The position numbers were made by a program, and so were the translations under genes. From Gammaproteobacteria bacterium (lineage in GTDB: Bacteria > Pseudomonadota > Gammaproteobacteria > Pseudomonadales > Pseudohongiellaceae): a stretch of DNA of 64,000 bases. Numbering within the stretch: the stretch's first letter is position 1; the number at the start of each line of letters is the position of its first letter. The notes under the pieces were generated by a model. The model did no database searches, was not told where the DNA came from, and saw nothing but the letters and a program-made list of their open reading frames with translations. The stretch is from positions 49,291 to 113,290 of the forward strand of contig BPDI01000004.1 in assembly GCA_019654215.1 (NCBI GenBank), given 5' to 3'. This document shows, piece by piece, positions 30,170-40,068 of this stretch.

Positions 30170-31299
30170 ATGAGTCAGCTAGTTGCGCTTTGGCAATCTT
30201 CCGGGATCTTTCAGATTAGTATCCCCCAGGTAGCTATGATCCTTATTGGATTGTTTCTACTGTATCTCGCTATTGCTCGTAGATTCGAGCCTTTGCTACT
30301 AATCCCAAATTTGGGATTCGGCGGAATTCTCTCGAACATACCTGGTGTAGATATCGCAGTCGGCGATGGAGTGCTAGCTCAATTTGCTGCGATGGGCTTA
30401 GATACAGGTATCTTTCCCTTATTGGTATTTATGGGTATTGGAGCAATGACTGACTTCGGTCCACTGCTTGCCAATCCGCGCACAATGTTACTAGGAGCAG
30501 CTGCTCAGTTCGGTATTTTCTCTACTCTGTAGGCGCCTTGTCTATGACGCAAATTGGGGTCTTTGTTTTTTCTCTTGCGCAAGCGGCAGCGATTGGAATT
30601 ATAGGAGGCGCGGATGGACCTACTGCGATTTATGTTTCAAGTATACTTGCACCTGAGTTACTGGGGGCGATTGCGGTCTCAGCATATTCTTATATGGCGC
30701 TTGTGCCTTTAATTCAGCCGCCGATTATGCGGGCATTAACCACGCATTCAGAACGAGTCATTCAAATGCAACTCCCTAGAGAAGTATCTCAGGCTGAGAA
30801 GATTTTGTTTCCGCTGCTTTTGCTTATTCTTGTTGCACTAATTGTTCCTGGAGCCGCACCATTACTTGGTATGTTCTGTTTTGGAAATTTAATGAAGGAG
30901 TGTCGTGTTGTAGCTCGACTTTCTGATACTGCGCAAAATGCTTTGATAAATATCGCGACTATTTTTCTTGGTTTTCTGTTGGATCTAAATTAATCGCCGA
31001 CGAGTTCTTAGTGGGAGAGACTCTCGGTATCTTAGCCCTGGGCGTCGTTGCATTCGCCATTGGACTGCTACCGGTGTTTTGATGGCAAAGCTCATGAATC
31101 TTTTCTCTGAGCGAAAAATCAATCCATTGATTGGGCGGCGGGAGTTTCTGCTGTGCCTATGGCGGCCAGGGTCGCTAATAAGGTAGGTATAGAAACGGAC
31201 CCAGACAATTTTCTCATCATGCACGCTATGGGTCCGAACGTAGCAGGTGTGATCGGATCAACCATCGCCGCGGGCGTGCTGATACAGTTCGCTGGTTAA
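30170..31299 (+). CDS. oadB: Oxaloacetate decarboxylase Na+ pump, beta subunit (two or more frameshifts)
   Basis: The membrane subunit that decarboxylates carboxybiotin and exports Na+. Text in order: [40 protein letters not shown] (Asp of the Na+ site), the break near 30530, [38 protein letters not shown], a break near 30985, then [17 protein letters not shown], another near 31060-31140, and [20 protein letters not shown] ending [10 protein letters not shown]. About 375 residues. It follows oadA by 14 bases and closes the operon. Confidence 0.92.
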
Positions 31300-31485
31300 G
31301 TAATTTTTATCGCCCACTACACATTTATTTCATTCTCAAATGCCATCCGAACGTATATCACTGAATATTCGGTAGTCAGCTAAAACCTCTTCTAATGGTG
31401 GCCTGATTTTGTTTAAAGGTGAGTCTCGCAGGGCATCGGTTAAATTGGCAGAGCAACACTTGAAACTTTAATTAGAAACTTCTCT

Positions 31486-32283
31486 TCATCTATCGCTACT
31501 AGATCCATCTTCAAAAACATTCTGCTGCATGGTTTCCGCCGGAGAGTCGGAAGTAGGCTTGCCAATTGTACGTGCAGGTACGCCAACAACAGTTGTATGG
31601 GCAGCGACATCGCTTAAGACCACGCTGCCTGCGCCAATTTTTGCACCTTCGCCGATCTCTATGTTTCCTAGTACTTTAGCGCCAGCGGAAATTAGCACGC
31701 CGGACCGAATTTTTGGATGTCGATCGCCTTGCTCGTTACCTGTGCCGCCGAGCGTCACCTGCTGCAAAATAGAAACGTTATCTTCGATAACTGAAGTTTC
31801 ACCGATCACGATCCCTGTAGCATGATCAAACATTATTCCATGGCCCATGACACAGGCAGGATGGATGTCTACTGAAAATACTTCTGAGTTTCTGCTTTGT
31901 ATGAACAAGGCAAGTTCTTTACGATTATTTTGCCAAAGAAAGTGGGCGAGACGATGTACCTGAATCGATTGAAAGCCTTTCAAGTACAAAATTACCGGCA
32001 AATAACTGCAGATAGCAGCATCGCGTTCAAACACCGCTTTAATGTCGCAAGCGGCGTGCTCGATATTTTTTGGCGAGGCAGAGAACGCATCATCGAATAA
32101 TTCACGAACGGTGGCAACTGGCATAACGTCATCCGACAGTTTATTAGCGAGAATAAAACTAAGTGCCGATTGCAGTGATTCGTGATTCAGAACACAGGCA
32201 TAAACATAGCTTGCCAGAAGCGGTTCTTCTTTAGTCACAGCTTCAGCTTCAGATTTTAACTGTTGCCACAGTTCATCAAGCAT
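31486..32283 (-). CDS. cysE: Serine O-acetyltransferase
   Basis: Acetylates L-serine with acetyl-CoA, the first step of cysteine synthesis. 265 residues, normal for CysE. The N-terminal helical domain (DELWQQLKSEAEAVTKEEPL, FERDAAICSYLPVILYLKG) is followed by a left-handed beta-helix: VDIHPACVMGHGIMFDHATG with the catalytic Asp/His pair, VIGETSVIEDNVSILQQVTL, and DRHPKIRSGVLISAGAKVLG. The C-terminal tail, normally the site for binding CysK and feedback inhibition, is present but lacks the usual terminal Ile. Intact and alone. Confidence 0.95.
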   Translation of the reverse strand: MLDELWQQLKSEAEAVTKEEPLLASYVYACVLNHESLQSALSFILANKLSDDVMPVATVRELFDDAFSASPKNIEHAACDIKAVFERDAAICSYLPVILYLKGFQSIQVHRLAHFLWQNNRKELALFIQSRNSEVFSVDIHPACVMGHGIMFDHATGIVIGETSVIEDNVSILQQVTLGGTGNEQGDRHPKIRSGVLISAGAKVLGNIEIGEGAKIGAGSVVLSDVAAHTTVVGVPARTIGKPTSDSPAETMQQNVFEDGSSSDR

Positions 32284-32704
32284 GGCGAATTCCAGTAAGT
32301 TATGGGGAAGACCGATTATAAGGTCTCGATATTTTCATACAACAACAGGCTGAGCAAAGATAGAGTTAGTCATGAACCAAGCTGGAAGCGATGAGCAAAA
32401 TTAATACTGTCTGCAGCGATCTTCTGAGCACGATGATTATTTGACCAGGATTTGAGGTTAAGTAGTCCGATTGCCGTGTTAGTGATCTTTTTTGCAACAA
32501 GTTCAGTGCCGGCAAGTCTAAATTTTATCGATTCGGGAGAATCAAGACAATCGGAAGCGTTGCGATTATTTTAACTAGAATTGTTTAAAAATCAGTACTT
32601 TACCCAATTTATAGGGTGTTTGGGTGATTTATCTCTATATCCTTCCAAAGAATCCGATTACTATTTAAAAAGTTCAAATGACCACTAAATAGCCTGAAGG
32701 ATTC
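32284..32704. other. Divergent intergenic region
   Basis: 421 AT-rich bases between cysE and the following plus-strand gene. No gene or structured RNA recognised. Confidence 0.45.
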
Positions 32705-33685
32705 ATGATTAATCGACTCAAAATAGTAATGGCCCTCGGCGTACTTTCAATTTCAATGAGCCTCAAAAACAGTGGCGCTCAGGAAATTGATCAGCGCCAG
32801 TACTGGTTGGAACTCAGTGCCGCCGATCAAACCTATGCCGATTTGGCTTATGATATCGGTCGTGCTGCGGCATTCTTGGAATTTCTCGGGGAAGGCTCAG
32901 TTGTATTTAGAACTAACCGTGGACCTGTAGATGCTCTGGTTGAATACAGAACTAATGAACAGGCAGGAGAGCTAACCTGGGAATCACACTACATCGATGT
33001 ATCTAGGGATGGAGATTTAGGATTAACTGCAGGGCCTTATGAAGCGATAAATACCACCGGGGAAAATGATCCGTATTCCTTTGGTCATTTGGTTTCAGTC
33101 TGGAAGAAGAATGACGGCCGGTGGGAATTAATGGCGGATATGATTGCGAGTATTCCCGGTTTTCTAAATCTAAATGTAGAACCGGAGTATCAAGAGACGC
33201 AAGCTGTATTAGATGAAACGGCACACCCGGTTATGATTGCGGATGCTAATAGCGATATGCAGGCTTTAATTGATGCGGATAATTTGTTTGGTTTGAGTAT
33301 TAATTTTCGCGGTGGTCAAAGAGCGTTGCTACGTTATGGATTGGAGAACACAAGAGTTTATTTGCCAGAAATGGCTCCTGCTATAGGTGCAGAGGCAGCA
33401 AGTTCTGTTTACGGTGCCTATCTCGATAATCAGCTGAGTACGACAGTACCAATAAGTCTCACATACATGGGTGGTTATCTGTCCACGTCGAAAGATATGG
33501 GATACACCTACGGCATAATGCAAGCGAACCGAGGTGAGGCATTGGCTCTAAGCGAAGATGAAGATATTCAGTTTTTCCAGGCTAGCTATCTGCGCCAATG
33601 GCGCTTTCATGAAAGCAACGAATGGCGTATTGCCGTCGAAGTACTTAGACCTCTAGAATTCCCGTTCGTTGAGAATTCTAATTAA
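32705..33685 (+). CDS. Exported protein with two NTF2/SnoaL-like halves, unknown function
   Basis: 326 residues with a signal peptide ending KNSGAQE. Two halves share a pattern typical of the DUF4440/SnoaL-type cone fold: first SRDGDLGLTAGPYE then HLVSVWKKNDGRWELMADMI (residues ~100-150), second TSKDMGYTYGIMQ then ASYLRQWRFHESNEWRIAVE (residues ~260-315). This internal duplication is my reading, not a known annotation. Its last 33 bases overlap the end of the convergent glycosyltransferase gene. Role unknown; NTF2-like proteins can be ligand-binding or catalytic. Confidence 0.68.
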   Translation: MINRLKIVMALGVLSISMSLKNSGAQEIDQRQYWLELSAADQTYADLAYDIGRAAAFLEFLGEGSVVFRTNRGPVDALVEYRTNEQAGELTWESHYIDVSRDGDLGLTAGPYEAINTTGENDPYSFGHLVSVWKKNDGRWELMADMIASIPGFLNLNVEPEYQETQAVLDETAHPVMIADANSDMQALIDADNLFGLSINFRGGQRALLRYGLENTRVYLPEMAPAIGAEAASSVYGAYLDNQLSTTVPISLTYMGGYLSTSKDMGYTYGIMQANRGEALALSEDEDIQFFQASYLRQWRFHESNEWRIAVEVLRPLEFPFVENSN

Positions 33686-35590
33686 TCGCTGCCCGTAGCG
33701 AGTTCGATTTCCTTGTCTATTTATTAAATCGATAGCAAGCTCTGCTCTTCCATTTGCAATTGTTGAGCTATCAACCTCAATATTAAAACCTAAACTTGGG
33801 GCATTAGGATCGGTTCTTATATCCATTGCAGTAACGACGTCTGGTCGAGACATTCCATAATTAGTCCTGCCGACCACTGCCCCGTCGATAATCAATTCAA
33901 CTGAATCGATGCCAATATCCTCGTTATATGCCCAGCCGCTGACGTTCACCACTCCACTTAAAACATCGTTTTCTGCCGGAAAGTCGATCCAGGCACGAGG
34001 AGGGAAAGGGCAGGGTTGCGCTCGATTAGAAGCCTCGCTTATTAGTCTGTTAGCGCGATAAAAACTAAATGCTTTGTCACCATTGTAGAGTGATAATTCA
34101 TCTACCAGATTAAGTTGATCAACTCGTCTACACATCAATGCCAATAAATCATGTTTGTCGGAAACGGTGAGTGTGCTGTCTTCATTAATGTATAAGACTG
34201 GGCGATCATTTTGAAATTCCATTCCCGCTTCATCCTTGTTCCATAATTCGTACTGGGTTATTCGTCCATCTCTCACCGCTTTATCACGGTCCAGCGTGTA
34301 CACCTCTTGCGAGATTCTAGCGAATTCAACCTGAGCTGCTGTGTAATAATTGTCAGTAACAATAATGGGGCTATCAGATTCAAACTGAGCTATAAGAACT
34401 GATTTTGTGTGAGCGGCAAATTCATCCCAGCCTGCCATCTTGTTAGAAAGTACACCCGTACCAACAATGCTTTGCAGTGGCAATTGGAAGGCTTGTGATC
34501 CTACTCCAAGAAATACTATTACAGTGCCGGTGAATCCAATTACTGGGATGGCTGCAATGATTCTTGTTGCGACTAAATTGTTCCACTTGGTCTCTGCCCA
34601 GCTATAAGTTTCCCGTATTGCCAAAGGAGAAAAGACAAGTAGCGGCATATAGCCGGATAATGGCCAATGAATACTAGTGCTAGTAGCATCGGTCCATGGC
34701 GCTAACACCAGATACACCGATAAATTAGTTACAGCCATGCTAAACAAAAGTGCAGCGCTGAGATTTCCTTCTTTTGATTTTTTGTACAAAATAAAAATAG
34801 TGAATAAAAACACTGCATATAAAGGAGGAGTTGAAAGTCCAGCTTGCTTGAATACGTGGAGTAATCCAGCTAGCTCAAATTCCCAGGGATGTCGATCGAC
34901 GAAATAAAAACCGGCACTACTCAATTCATTGTTCATATTAAACCAAAGTATCGGTGTTAAACCGATTGGGGGCTATTATCATTGCTAGCCATAGTTTTGG
35001 ATTTCTAAATTGTGATCGTGCTGGGGCATAAAAAGAGAGAAATAGAATTGCCGCTACGGGGTAAAAAAAAAAAGCGATAGTGAGTGCTGAGGCCGAGTGC
35101 TACACAAACACCAGTAGCAACCCAAAACCCTAAATCATTGTTGCGTAGCGCGCGATCAAAGAATCCAATGGAAAGTATGCCAAATACTAAAAGGGGTACG
35201 TCGGGCACAGCCAGAAGCCTAGAAAGCCAGCTAGAGGTAGGCAAAGACTTAAGATTGCGCTTCTAATGCTTGTTGTCTGTTCGTTATTGGTAATGCTAAC
35301 CAATAAATGAGAAAAGGAAGTAATGATCCTAATAAAATAAAGAGTAATCGAACTGTAAATGGGTTAGCTGCTTTAAGGCTTGAGCCAATACCCACTAGAA
35401 ACGAAGTCATGAATGGAAGATCGCTATAGGCAAGAGCGGGGTATGCGGAGGTTTTGCCAATAAAATACTTCGTCGCTGTATAAATCAAGCGTTGCTGCAA
35501 AAAAGAGTTTGAGCAACAGGACTACGAAAAAAGCGCTAGCCAATAGCTTAAAGACAGGCTGTTTTAAAAAACCTGTGCGTTAGGATTTTG
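33653..35590 (-). CDS. GT39-type membrane glycosyltransferase with C-terminal Ig-like domain (several frameshifts)
   Basis: A polytopic transferase of the dolichyl-phosphate-mannose/ArnT type that would use a polyprenyl-phosphate sugar. The first luminal loop carries the catalytic-type Asp-Glu in LDLYSDEVFYWQ (about 35480) and then AYPALAYSDLPFMTSFLVG. Breaks lie near 35460, 35250 and between 34940 and 35030. After several helices (ending near VIFLGVGSQAF) comes a ~190-residue soluble part, and the C-terminal ~90 residues form an Ig-like fold (AENDVLSGVVNVSGWAYNED, VELIIDGAVVGRTNYG). No clean start codon is visible upstream of GFLKQPVFKLL, so the right end is approximate. The Ig fusion is unusual. 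Confidence 0.7.
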
Positions 35591-35607
35591 ACAAGAATTC
35601 GCTCCGT

Positions 35608-37740
35608 TTAGACCTGGACTGCCTGAATTAGATTCTTTGGAACTATCTTACTGGATAATCTCTTCAGGTTAAGAATAAAAACTGCCAGTATGGTTAACAT
35701 GGCAGCTATCCAGATTGACGAAAACATTGGATTTACTGAAAATGTTCCTATTTGATAAATAACAGTTGCAGATATATAAGCTAGCCCCGTCACCAACTAA
35801 AAACCCGCAAAGTCCAGCGCCAACCCGCTTCTTTATTTATGGCTCCCAAACACCGCCACGCAGGGAGCATATAAAAGAATAAATACAAGGTAACAGAACG
35901 CAGCAAATGGGCCTGAGAATAGGGATGCCATGTTGGTCAGCGTACTGCTGTTTACCCTTTTTGTTCCTCCGCGACCGCTTCAACGTCTGAAACATCGCCG
36001 ATGGAAATGCCTAATGGATCAACTAAAGCGCCACCGAGTGAGGCTAATTCCGTACTAATTGTCCCGATTGCTTCACTAGCGGCACCTATCAAATCAGGCG
36101 GACCACCATTACCCTCATTACCTGCGGGGTTTACTATATAAAGCATCAAGCGTTCCGACAATTGCTTCCTTTGCAAACATGCCGGTGAACAATCCAACTG
36201 TAGCTGGGCCCGTTATCTTCTTCTATACCTAATGGCGCGAATGCAGGGGTAATTGATTTGCCAATAACCCCTTAAGACAGAATTCTCTGAATCTTCATTA
36301 TTGAAACTCCCATCGGTGCCAATAGAATTTAGAAAGCTTAAAGCGATTACCACAACAACAATAGTCTTGCCGGCACGAAAGATGAAACCTTTTAGACGAA
36401 ACCAGGTTGTTAACAAAATATTTCGTGGAATAGGAACATGATAGGCGGGCATCTCTTGAAAAGATGGAGTGATCTCACCAGTAAACAATTGTTTACGAAA
36501 GATCCAGCCTGTAAATACCGCTAAACCAATTCCTAATAAATATAACCCGAAAACAATGTTTTGACCTTTTCTCCCGAAAAAACGCTGCGGCAAACAAGGC
36601 ATATACCGTCAGTCGCGCTCCGCAACTCATAAAAGGTGCCATTGATATTGTCATTAACCGGTCGCTGTTACGTCCTAAAGTGCGACTTGCCATTACCGCC
36701 GGTACATTGCACCCAAAAAGCCAACGATTAATGGCACGAATGCATTGCCTGGAAGCCCGATACCGCTCATGACTCGATCGATTACAAATGCAGCTCGCGA
36801 CATATAACCAGAATCTTCCAGGAATGAGAGGCATAAATAGAGAAAACCGATTACCGGAATAAATGTGGCAACTAAAGTAATTCCGCCACCTACACCTTGC
36901 GCTAGCAAAGTAATAACCACAGCGGGCATAGATATTTGTTCTGGGAACCAGGTAGTGCCATCGACTAATACTGCGGCGAACAGTATGTCGAAGAAGTCGA
37001 TAAACACTGCGCCTACGTTTACAGCCACTGTAAACATCAAGTAAATCATGAGAAGAAAGATAGGCACGCCGAGCCAGCGGTTAAGAACAACGCCATCAAT
37101 GCGTTCAGAAAGGCTGTGCTGAGTCGGGTTTACTTCTACGACGCCATTAATCAACTGTCGAGATTGATGATAGCGCTGCAAAATTTTGTCATCGATTTTA
37201 TCTTTGTTTTTTCCCCCGTAATTCACTAATTCCTCTGGTCGGTTCTGCTAAAACCGACTCCAAGGTAGCTTTAAGTTCTGCGATTCCTTCTTTGCGGGAA
37301 GCGATTAATGAAACAATAGGTACATTAAGCTGCCCTTCTAACTTTTGAGGAGAAACAACCATTCCTTGCTGCTCTGCTACATCGAGCATATTTAGAGCGA
37401 CTACCGTGGGAATGGATTTTTCCAGTAGCTGTTGTGTTAGAACCAGACTGCGTTCCAGATTGGTTGCATCGATAATATTGATGATTAAGCTGATATCTCC
37501 CTGCTCAATAAAATCAAAAGCGATTTCTTCGTCGACCCCTTTGTGTTCCAGCTCTAAGGAATAAATACCCGGCAGATCCACTAATTCGATTTCGTCATCA
37601 ACAAGGGGAAAGTGGCCAAATTTCTTTTCAAAACCCTTACTCCAGGCCAGTTACCGACTTTTTGATTGGCGCCAGTAAGAATATTGAAGAGAGTGGTTTT
37701 GCCGCAGTTTGGATTACCGATGAGTGCAATTTTTCGCATA
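35608..37740 (-). CDS. feoB: Ferrous iron transporter FeoB (five or more frameshifts)
   Basis: GTP-gated Fe2+ importer of the inner membrane. From the ATG at 37740 the G domain reads [20 protein letters not shown] (G1), NWPGV (G2), [11 protein letters not shown] (G3, DLPG) and VVALNMLD (G4). Breaks follow near 37630, 37205, 36700, 36600, 36260, 36170 and 35800, yet the transmembrane domain is readable throughout: [77 protein letters not shown] and the C-terminal [15 protein letters not shown]. Normal full length of about 710 residues when joined. It is two bases from feoA on the same strand, so they form one operon. Confidence 0.92.
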
Positions 37741-37741
37741 T

Positions 37742-37977
37742 TTACTGTATCTCGACCTGAATGATGTCGGCTTCTGCTTTTTTAATGCTAACAAAGCTAC
37801 CGCCAACTTTGACTTGAATAGGATCGCCCAAGGAGGGGAACCGCAATATTTCCAATTCTGACCCCCCAAAGATCCCGAGGGCATAAAGTCGACTCCTCAA
37901 TTTGGCGGGTTCTGAGGCTATTTTGAGTACTGCGCAACGATCCCGCTGTTTGCAGCTGAAAGGGGTGTTTGATTCAT
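37742..37977 (-). CDS. feoA: FeoA, SH3-like partner of FeoB
   Basis: Small cytoplasmic beta-barrel that supports FeoB. The diagnostic stretch is [20 protein letters not shown] followed by [20 protein letters not shown]. The ATG at 37977 (MNQTPLS) is in a different frame from the body and a shift near 37955 would join them; the alternative is a long upstream extension in the body frame that looks non-coding. About 78 residues either way. Upstream lies a Fur-box-like site. Confidence 0.85.
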
Positions 37978-38066
37978 AATTTAGGTAAAATTCTTTAAAA
38001 AACAATAAGTTACTACGAATAATGGTTTGATCACAAGCGCAGTAAACGTAACAGATACAAATGTGG

Positions 38067-38086
38067 TTGACAATCATTCTCATTTA
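38067..38086. promoter_or_regulatory. Fur-box-like operator between feoAB and bfd
   Basis: Top strand TTGACAATCATTCTCATTTA; reverse complement AATGAGAATGATTGTCAA resembles the GATAATGATAATCATTATC Fur consensus with the A/T-rich NAT repeats in phase. It sits about 90 bases upstream of feoA and 34 before bfd, which suits iron repression of feoAB. Match judged by eye only. Confidence 0.65.
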
Positions 38087-38119
38087 GATTTAAAGTTAAA
38101 GCAGTTCTGAGACGAGTCT

Positions 38120-38310
38120 ATGTACGTTTGTATTTGCCGCCAAGTAACCGACCCTCAAATCCGCGACATTTGCCGCGGTGGTGCTAATAGTTTCTCCGGG
38201 TGTCCAGGCAAAAAAATGGTGTGGCAAGTGATTGTGGCAAATGCGGCAAGCTCGCACAAACTATCGTCAAAGAATTCAGCAAGTCTCCCGACTTTGTAAA
38301 CGCCGCTTAA
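38120..38310 (+). CDS. bfd: Bacterioferritin-associated ferredoxin (two frameshifts)
   Basis: A [2Fe-2S] protein that reduces bacterioferritin to release its iron. From ATG 38120 it reads MYVCICRQVTDPQIRDICRG with the Cys-x-Cys at residues 4 and 6. A shift near 38198 and an A7 run at 38208-38214 (six A restore GVQAKNGVAS) lead into DCGKCGKLAQTIVKEF with the second Cys-x-x-Cys, ending SKSPDFVNAA. All four cluster ligands are present, about 63 residues. Because of the breaks it does not appear as one open frame. Upstream of bfr on the same strand and divergent from feoA. Confidence 0.85.
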
Positions 38311-38506
38311 GACTCCCCCTTTACTCAATTAAATCCGCAGTGTTTTTGTGCATAATTTTTGTGCGTTTTGTAAATCGAAATGGGATTGTTTATCATTAAC
38401 ATTTCCGTTATATATCAAAGACTTACGAAAGAATTTCCTTGACTTGCCGACACTAAGGAGAGAATATTTCGCTAACCTGTTTAGGACCCCTGTCGAGGAA
38501 TAAGGA

Positions 38507-38974
38507 ATGCAAGCCACTGATCCGAAAGTTATTCAATACTTAAACAAAGCCCTAGGCAATGAACTCATCGCTATCAATCAATATTTCCTGCATTCCCGTA
38601 TGTTTGAAGACTGGGGTCTTAAAAGGCTGGCTGAAAAGGAATACGAAGAATCCATCGATGAGATGAAGCACGCAGATCAGCTTACTCAGCGAATTTTGTT
38701 CTTGGAAGGTCTGCCTAATATGCAGGATTTAGGCAAACTCATGATTGGCGAGAACGTAAAGGAAATGCTGGAGTGTGATCTGAGTCTTGAGCACATAGCC
38801 TGTCCAGACCTCAAAGAAGGTATCGCTTACTGTGAATCTGTCAGCGATTACGTCAGTCGTGATCTTCTTTCTTCTATATTAGATAGCGAGGAAGAACACA
38901 TCGATTGGTTGGAGACTCAGTTATCACTGATTGATCGAATAGGCCTAGAAAATTATCAGCAATCGATGATCTAG
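38507..38974 (+). CDS. bfr: Bacterioferritin
   Basis: Heme-containing 24-meric iron store. 155 residues, normal. Ferroxidase and heme ligands are visible: Glu19 in [13 protein letters not shown], Glu52-Met53-x-His55 in [11 protein letters not shown] (Met53 is the heme ligand), Glu in [13 protein letters not shown] near 94, and the C-terminal [16 protein letters not shown]. It starts after a weak AAGGA ribosome site. The surrounding bfd and feoAB make this a compact iron uptake-and-storage locus. Confidence 0.95.
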   Translation: MQATDPKVIQYLNKALGNELIAINQYFLHSRMFEDWGLKRLAEKEYEESIDEMKHADQLTQRILFLEGLPNMQDLGKLMIGENVKEMLECDLSLEHIACPDLKEGIAYCESVSDYVSRDLLSSILDSEEEHIDWLETQLSLIDRIGLENYQQSMI

Positions 38975-39099
38975 GTCGGTTGTAATTTAGACTTCTATAC
39001 TATCCCTAGTAGCTGTCGATATCTTACTTAGACTTTTAAGAAAGTCTGTGTGGTCGTGGTCCAATTTCAATTCGAGTAGGACAGGCTGGCTAGTGTTTT

Positions 39100-40068
39100 A
39101 TGCATGCATGTATTGATCTGGGATCAAACAGTTTTCATTTGCTAATTGGTGAATGGGAAGACGGACGTATACAGATCATTGAAAGACTGAGTGAAAAAGT
39201 TCAACTGGGCGAAAATGTAGGCCAATCTGGACGAATTTCTCCAGAAGCATTCGAGCGCGGACTTTCCTGTCTGCACCGCTTTAAACTCCTAATGAAGCAG
39301 TATCCTATAAATCGCTATTGGGCCTTAGGAACCAACACATTTCGTTTAGCTGAAAATTCCGTAGAATTCATTCAAGCAGCCAAAGATAAAGGAATCGATA
39401 TTTCAGTTATAACGGGGACGCAAGAAGCTGTTCTAATTTACGCTGGAGTCATTACTACATTACCTGTTAGTGATTCTCACCGATTAATTATTGATATTGG
39501 TGGTGGTAGCACTGAAATAGTTATTGGTAAAAATCATGATCGCTTATTGACGGAGTCATTAACCATAGGCAGCGTTACTTGGCGTGATAAATTTTTCGGG
39601 TATTCTTCTGTTCCGTTGCCTTCATTGCTAGATCAAATGAGTGATGGTGTTGTAGCTGCGCACACAGTATTTGATTCAATCGCTCCGGTAGTTGAGCGAT
39701 CACAATGGGAAGAAGCATTTGCTTCTTCTGGAACAGTAAAAATGCTTGCATTTATTTGCGAGGCTCATGGCTACGGTGAAAAGCAGATTCACTTGAGTGC
39801 GTTGCATGCATTAAAACAAGATATAGCCGCATCGATTGCTAATCACACCCCGCTCCTAGGTTTAAAAGAGCGACGACGCGATTTGTTACTTGCAGGGTGG
39901 TGTATTTTAGTAGCGTTAATGGAAGCTTATAAAATCGAAACTATAAACTTTAGCGCGACGGCATTGAGGGAAGGTATGCTGGACTTTATGGCAAAGAATG
40001 GAAAAACATTTCAAGCCATGGAATCGAGCGAGTTGCCAGAAGTAAGTTTTGCCAAGTGGGTAGCCTAG
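39100..40068 (+). CDS. ppx: Ppx/GppA family exopolyphosphatase, short form
   Basis: Hydrolyses terminal phosphate from polyphosphate (or pppGpp). 322 residues covering the actin-like Ppx/GppA core only: IDLGSNSFHLLIGEW (phosphate 1), GTNTFRLAENS, VITGTQEAVLIYAGV and IIDIGGGSTEIVIG (phosphate 2). The C-terminal HD-like domain of the ~500-residue E. coli enzymes is absent, as in many short homologs. It converges on ppk and their stop regions overlap by 4 bases, a pairing that supports a role in polyphosphate turnover rather than pppGpp. Confidence 0.9.
   Translation: MHACIDLGSNSFHLLIGEWEDGRIQIIERLSEKVQLGENVGQSGRISPEAFERGLSCLHRFKLLMKQYPINRYWALGTNTFRLAENSVEFIQAAKDKGIDISVITGTQEAVLIYAGVITTLPVSDSHRLIIDIGGGSTEIVIGKNHDRLLTESLTIGSVTWRDKFFGYSSVPLPSLLDQMSDGVVAAHTVFDSIAPVVERSQWEEAFASSGTVKMLAFICEAHGYGEKQIHLSALHALKQDIAASIANHTPLLGLKERRRDLLLAGWCILVALMEAYKIETINFSATALREGMLDFMAKNGKTFQAMESSELPEVSFAKWVA

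Noticed and set aside
31431..31470. Stretch GGGCATCGGTTAAATTGGCAG that hinted at a tRNA arm
   Set aside because: No cloverleaf, anticodon stem or CCA-compatible acceptor could be drawn.
38380..38410. Second Fur-like site before bfr (GTTTATCATTAAC)
   Set aside because: Half-match only; too weak to call.
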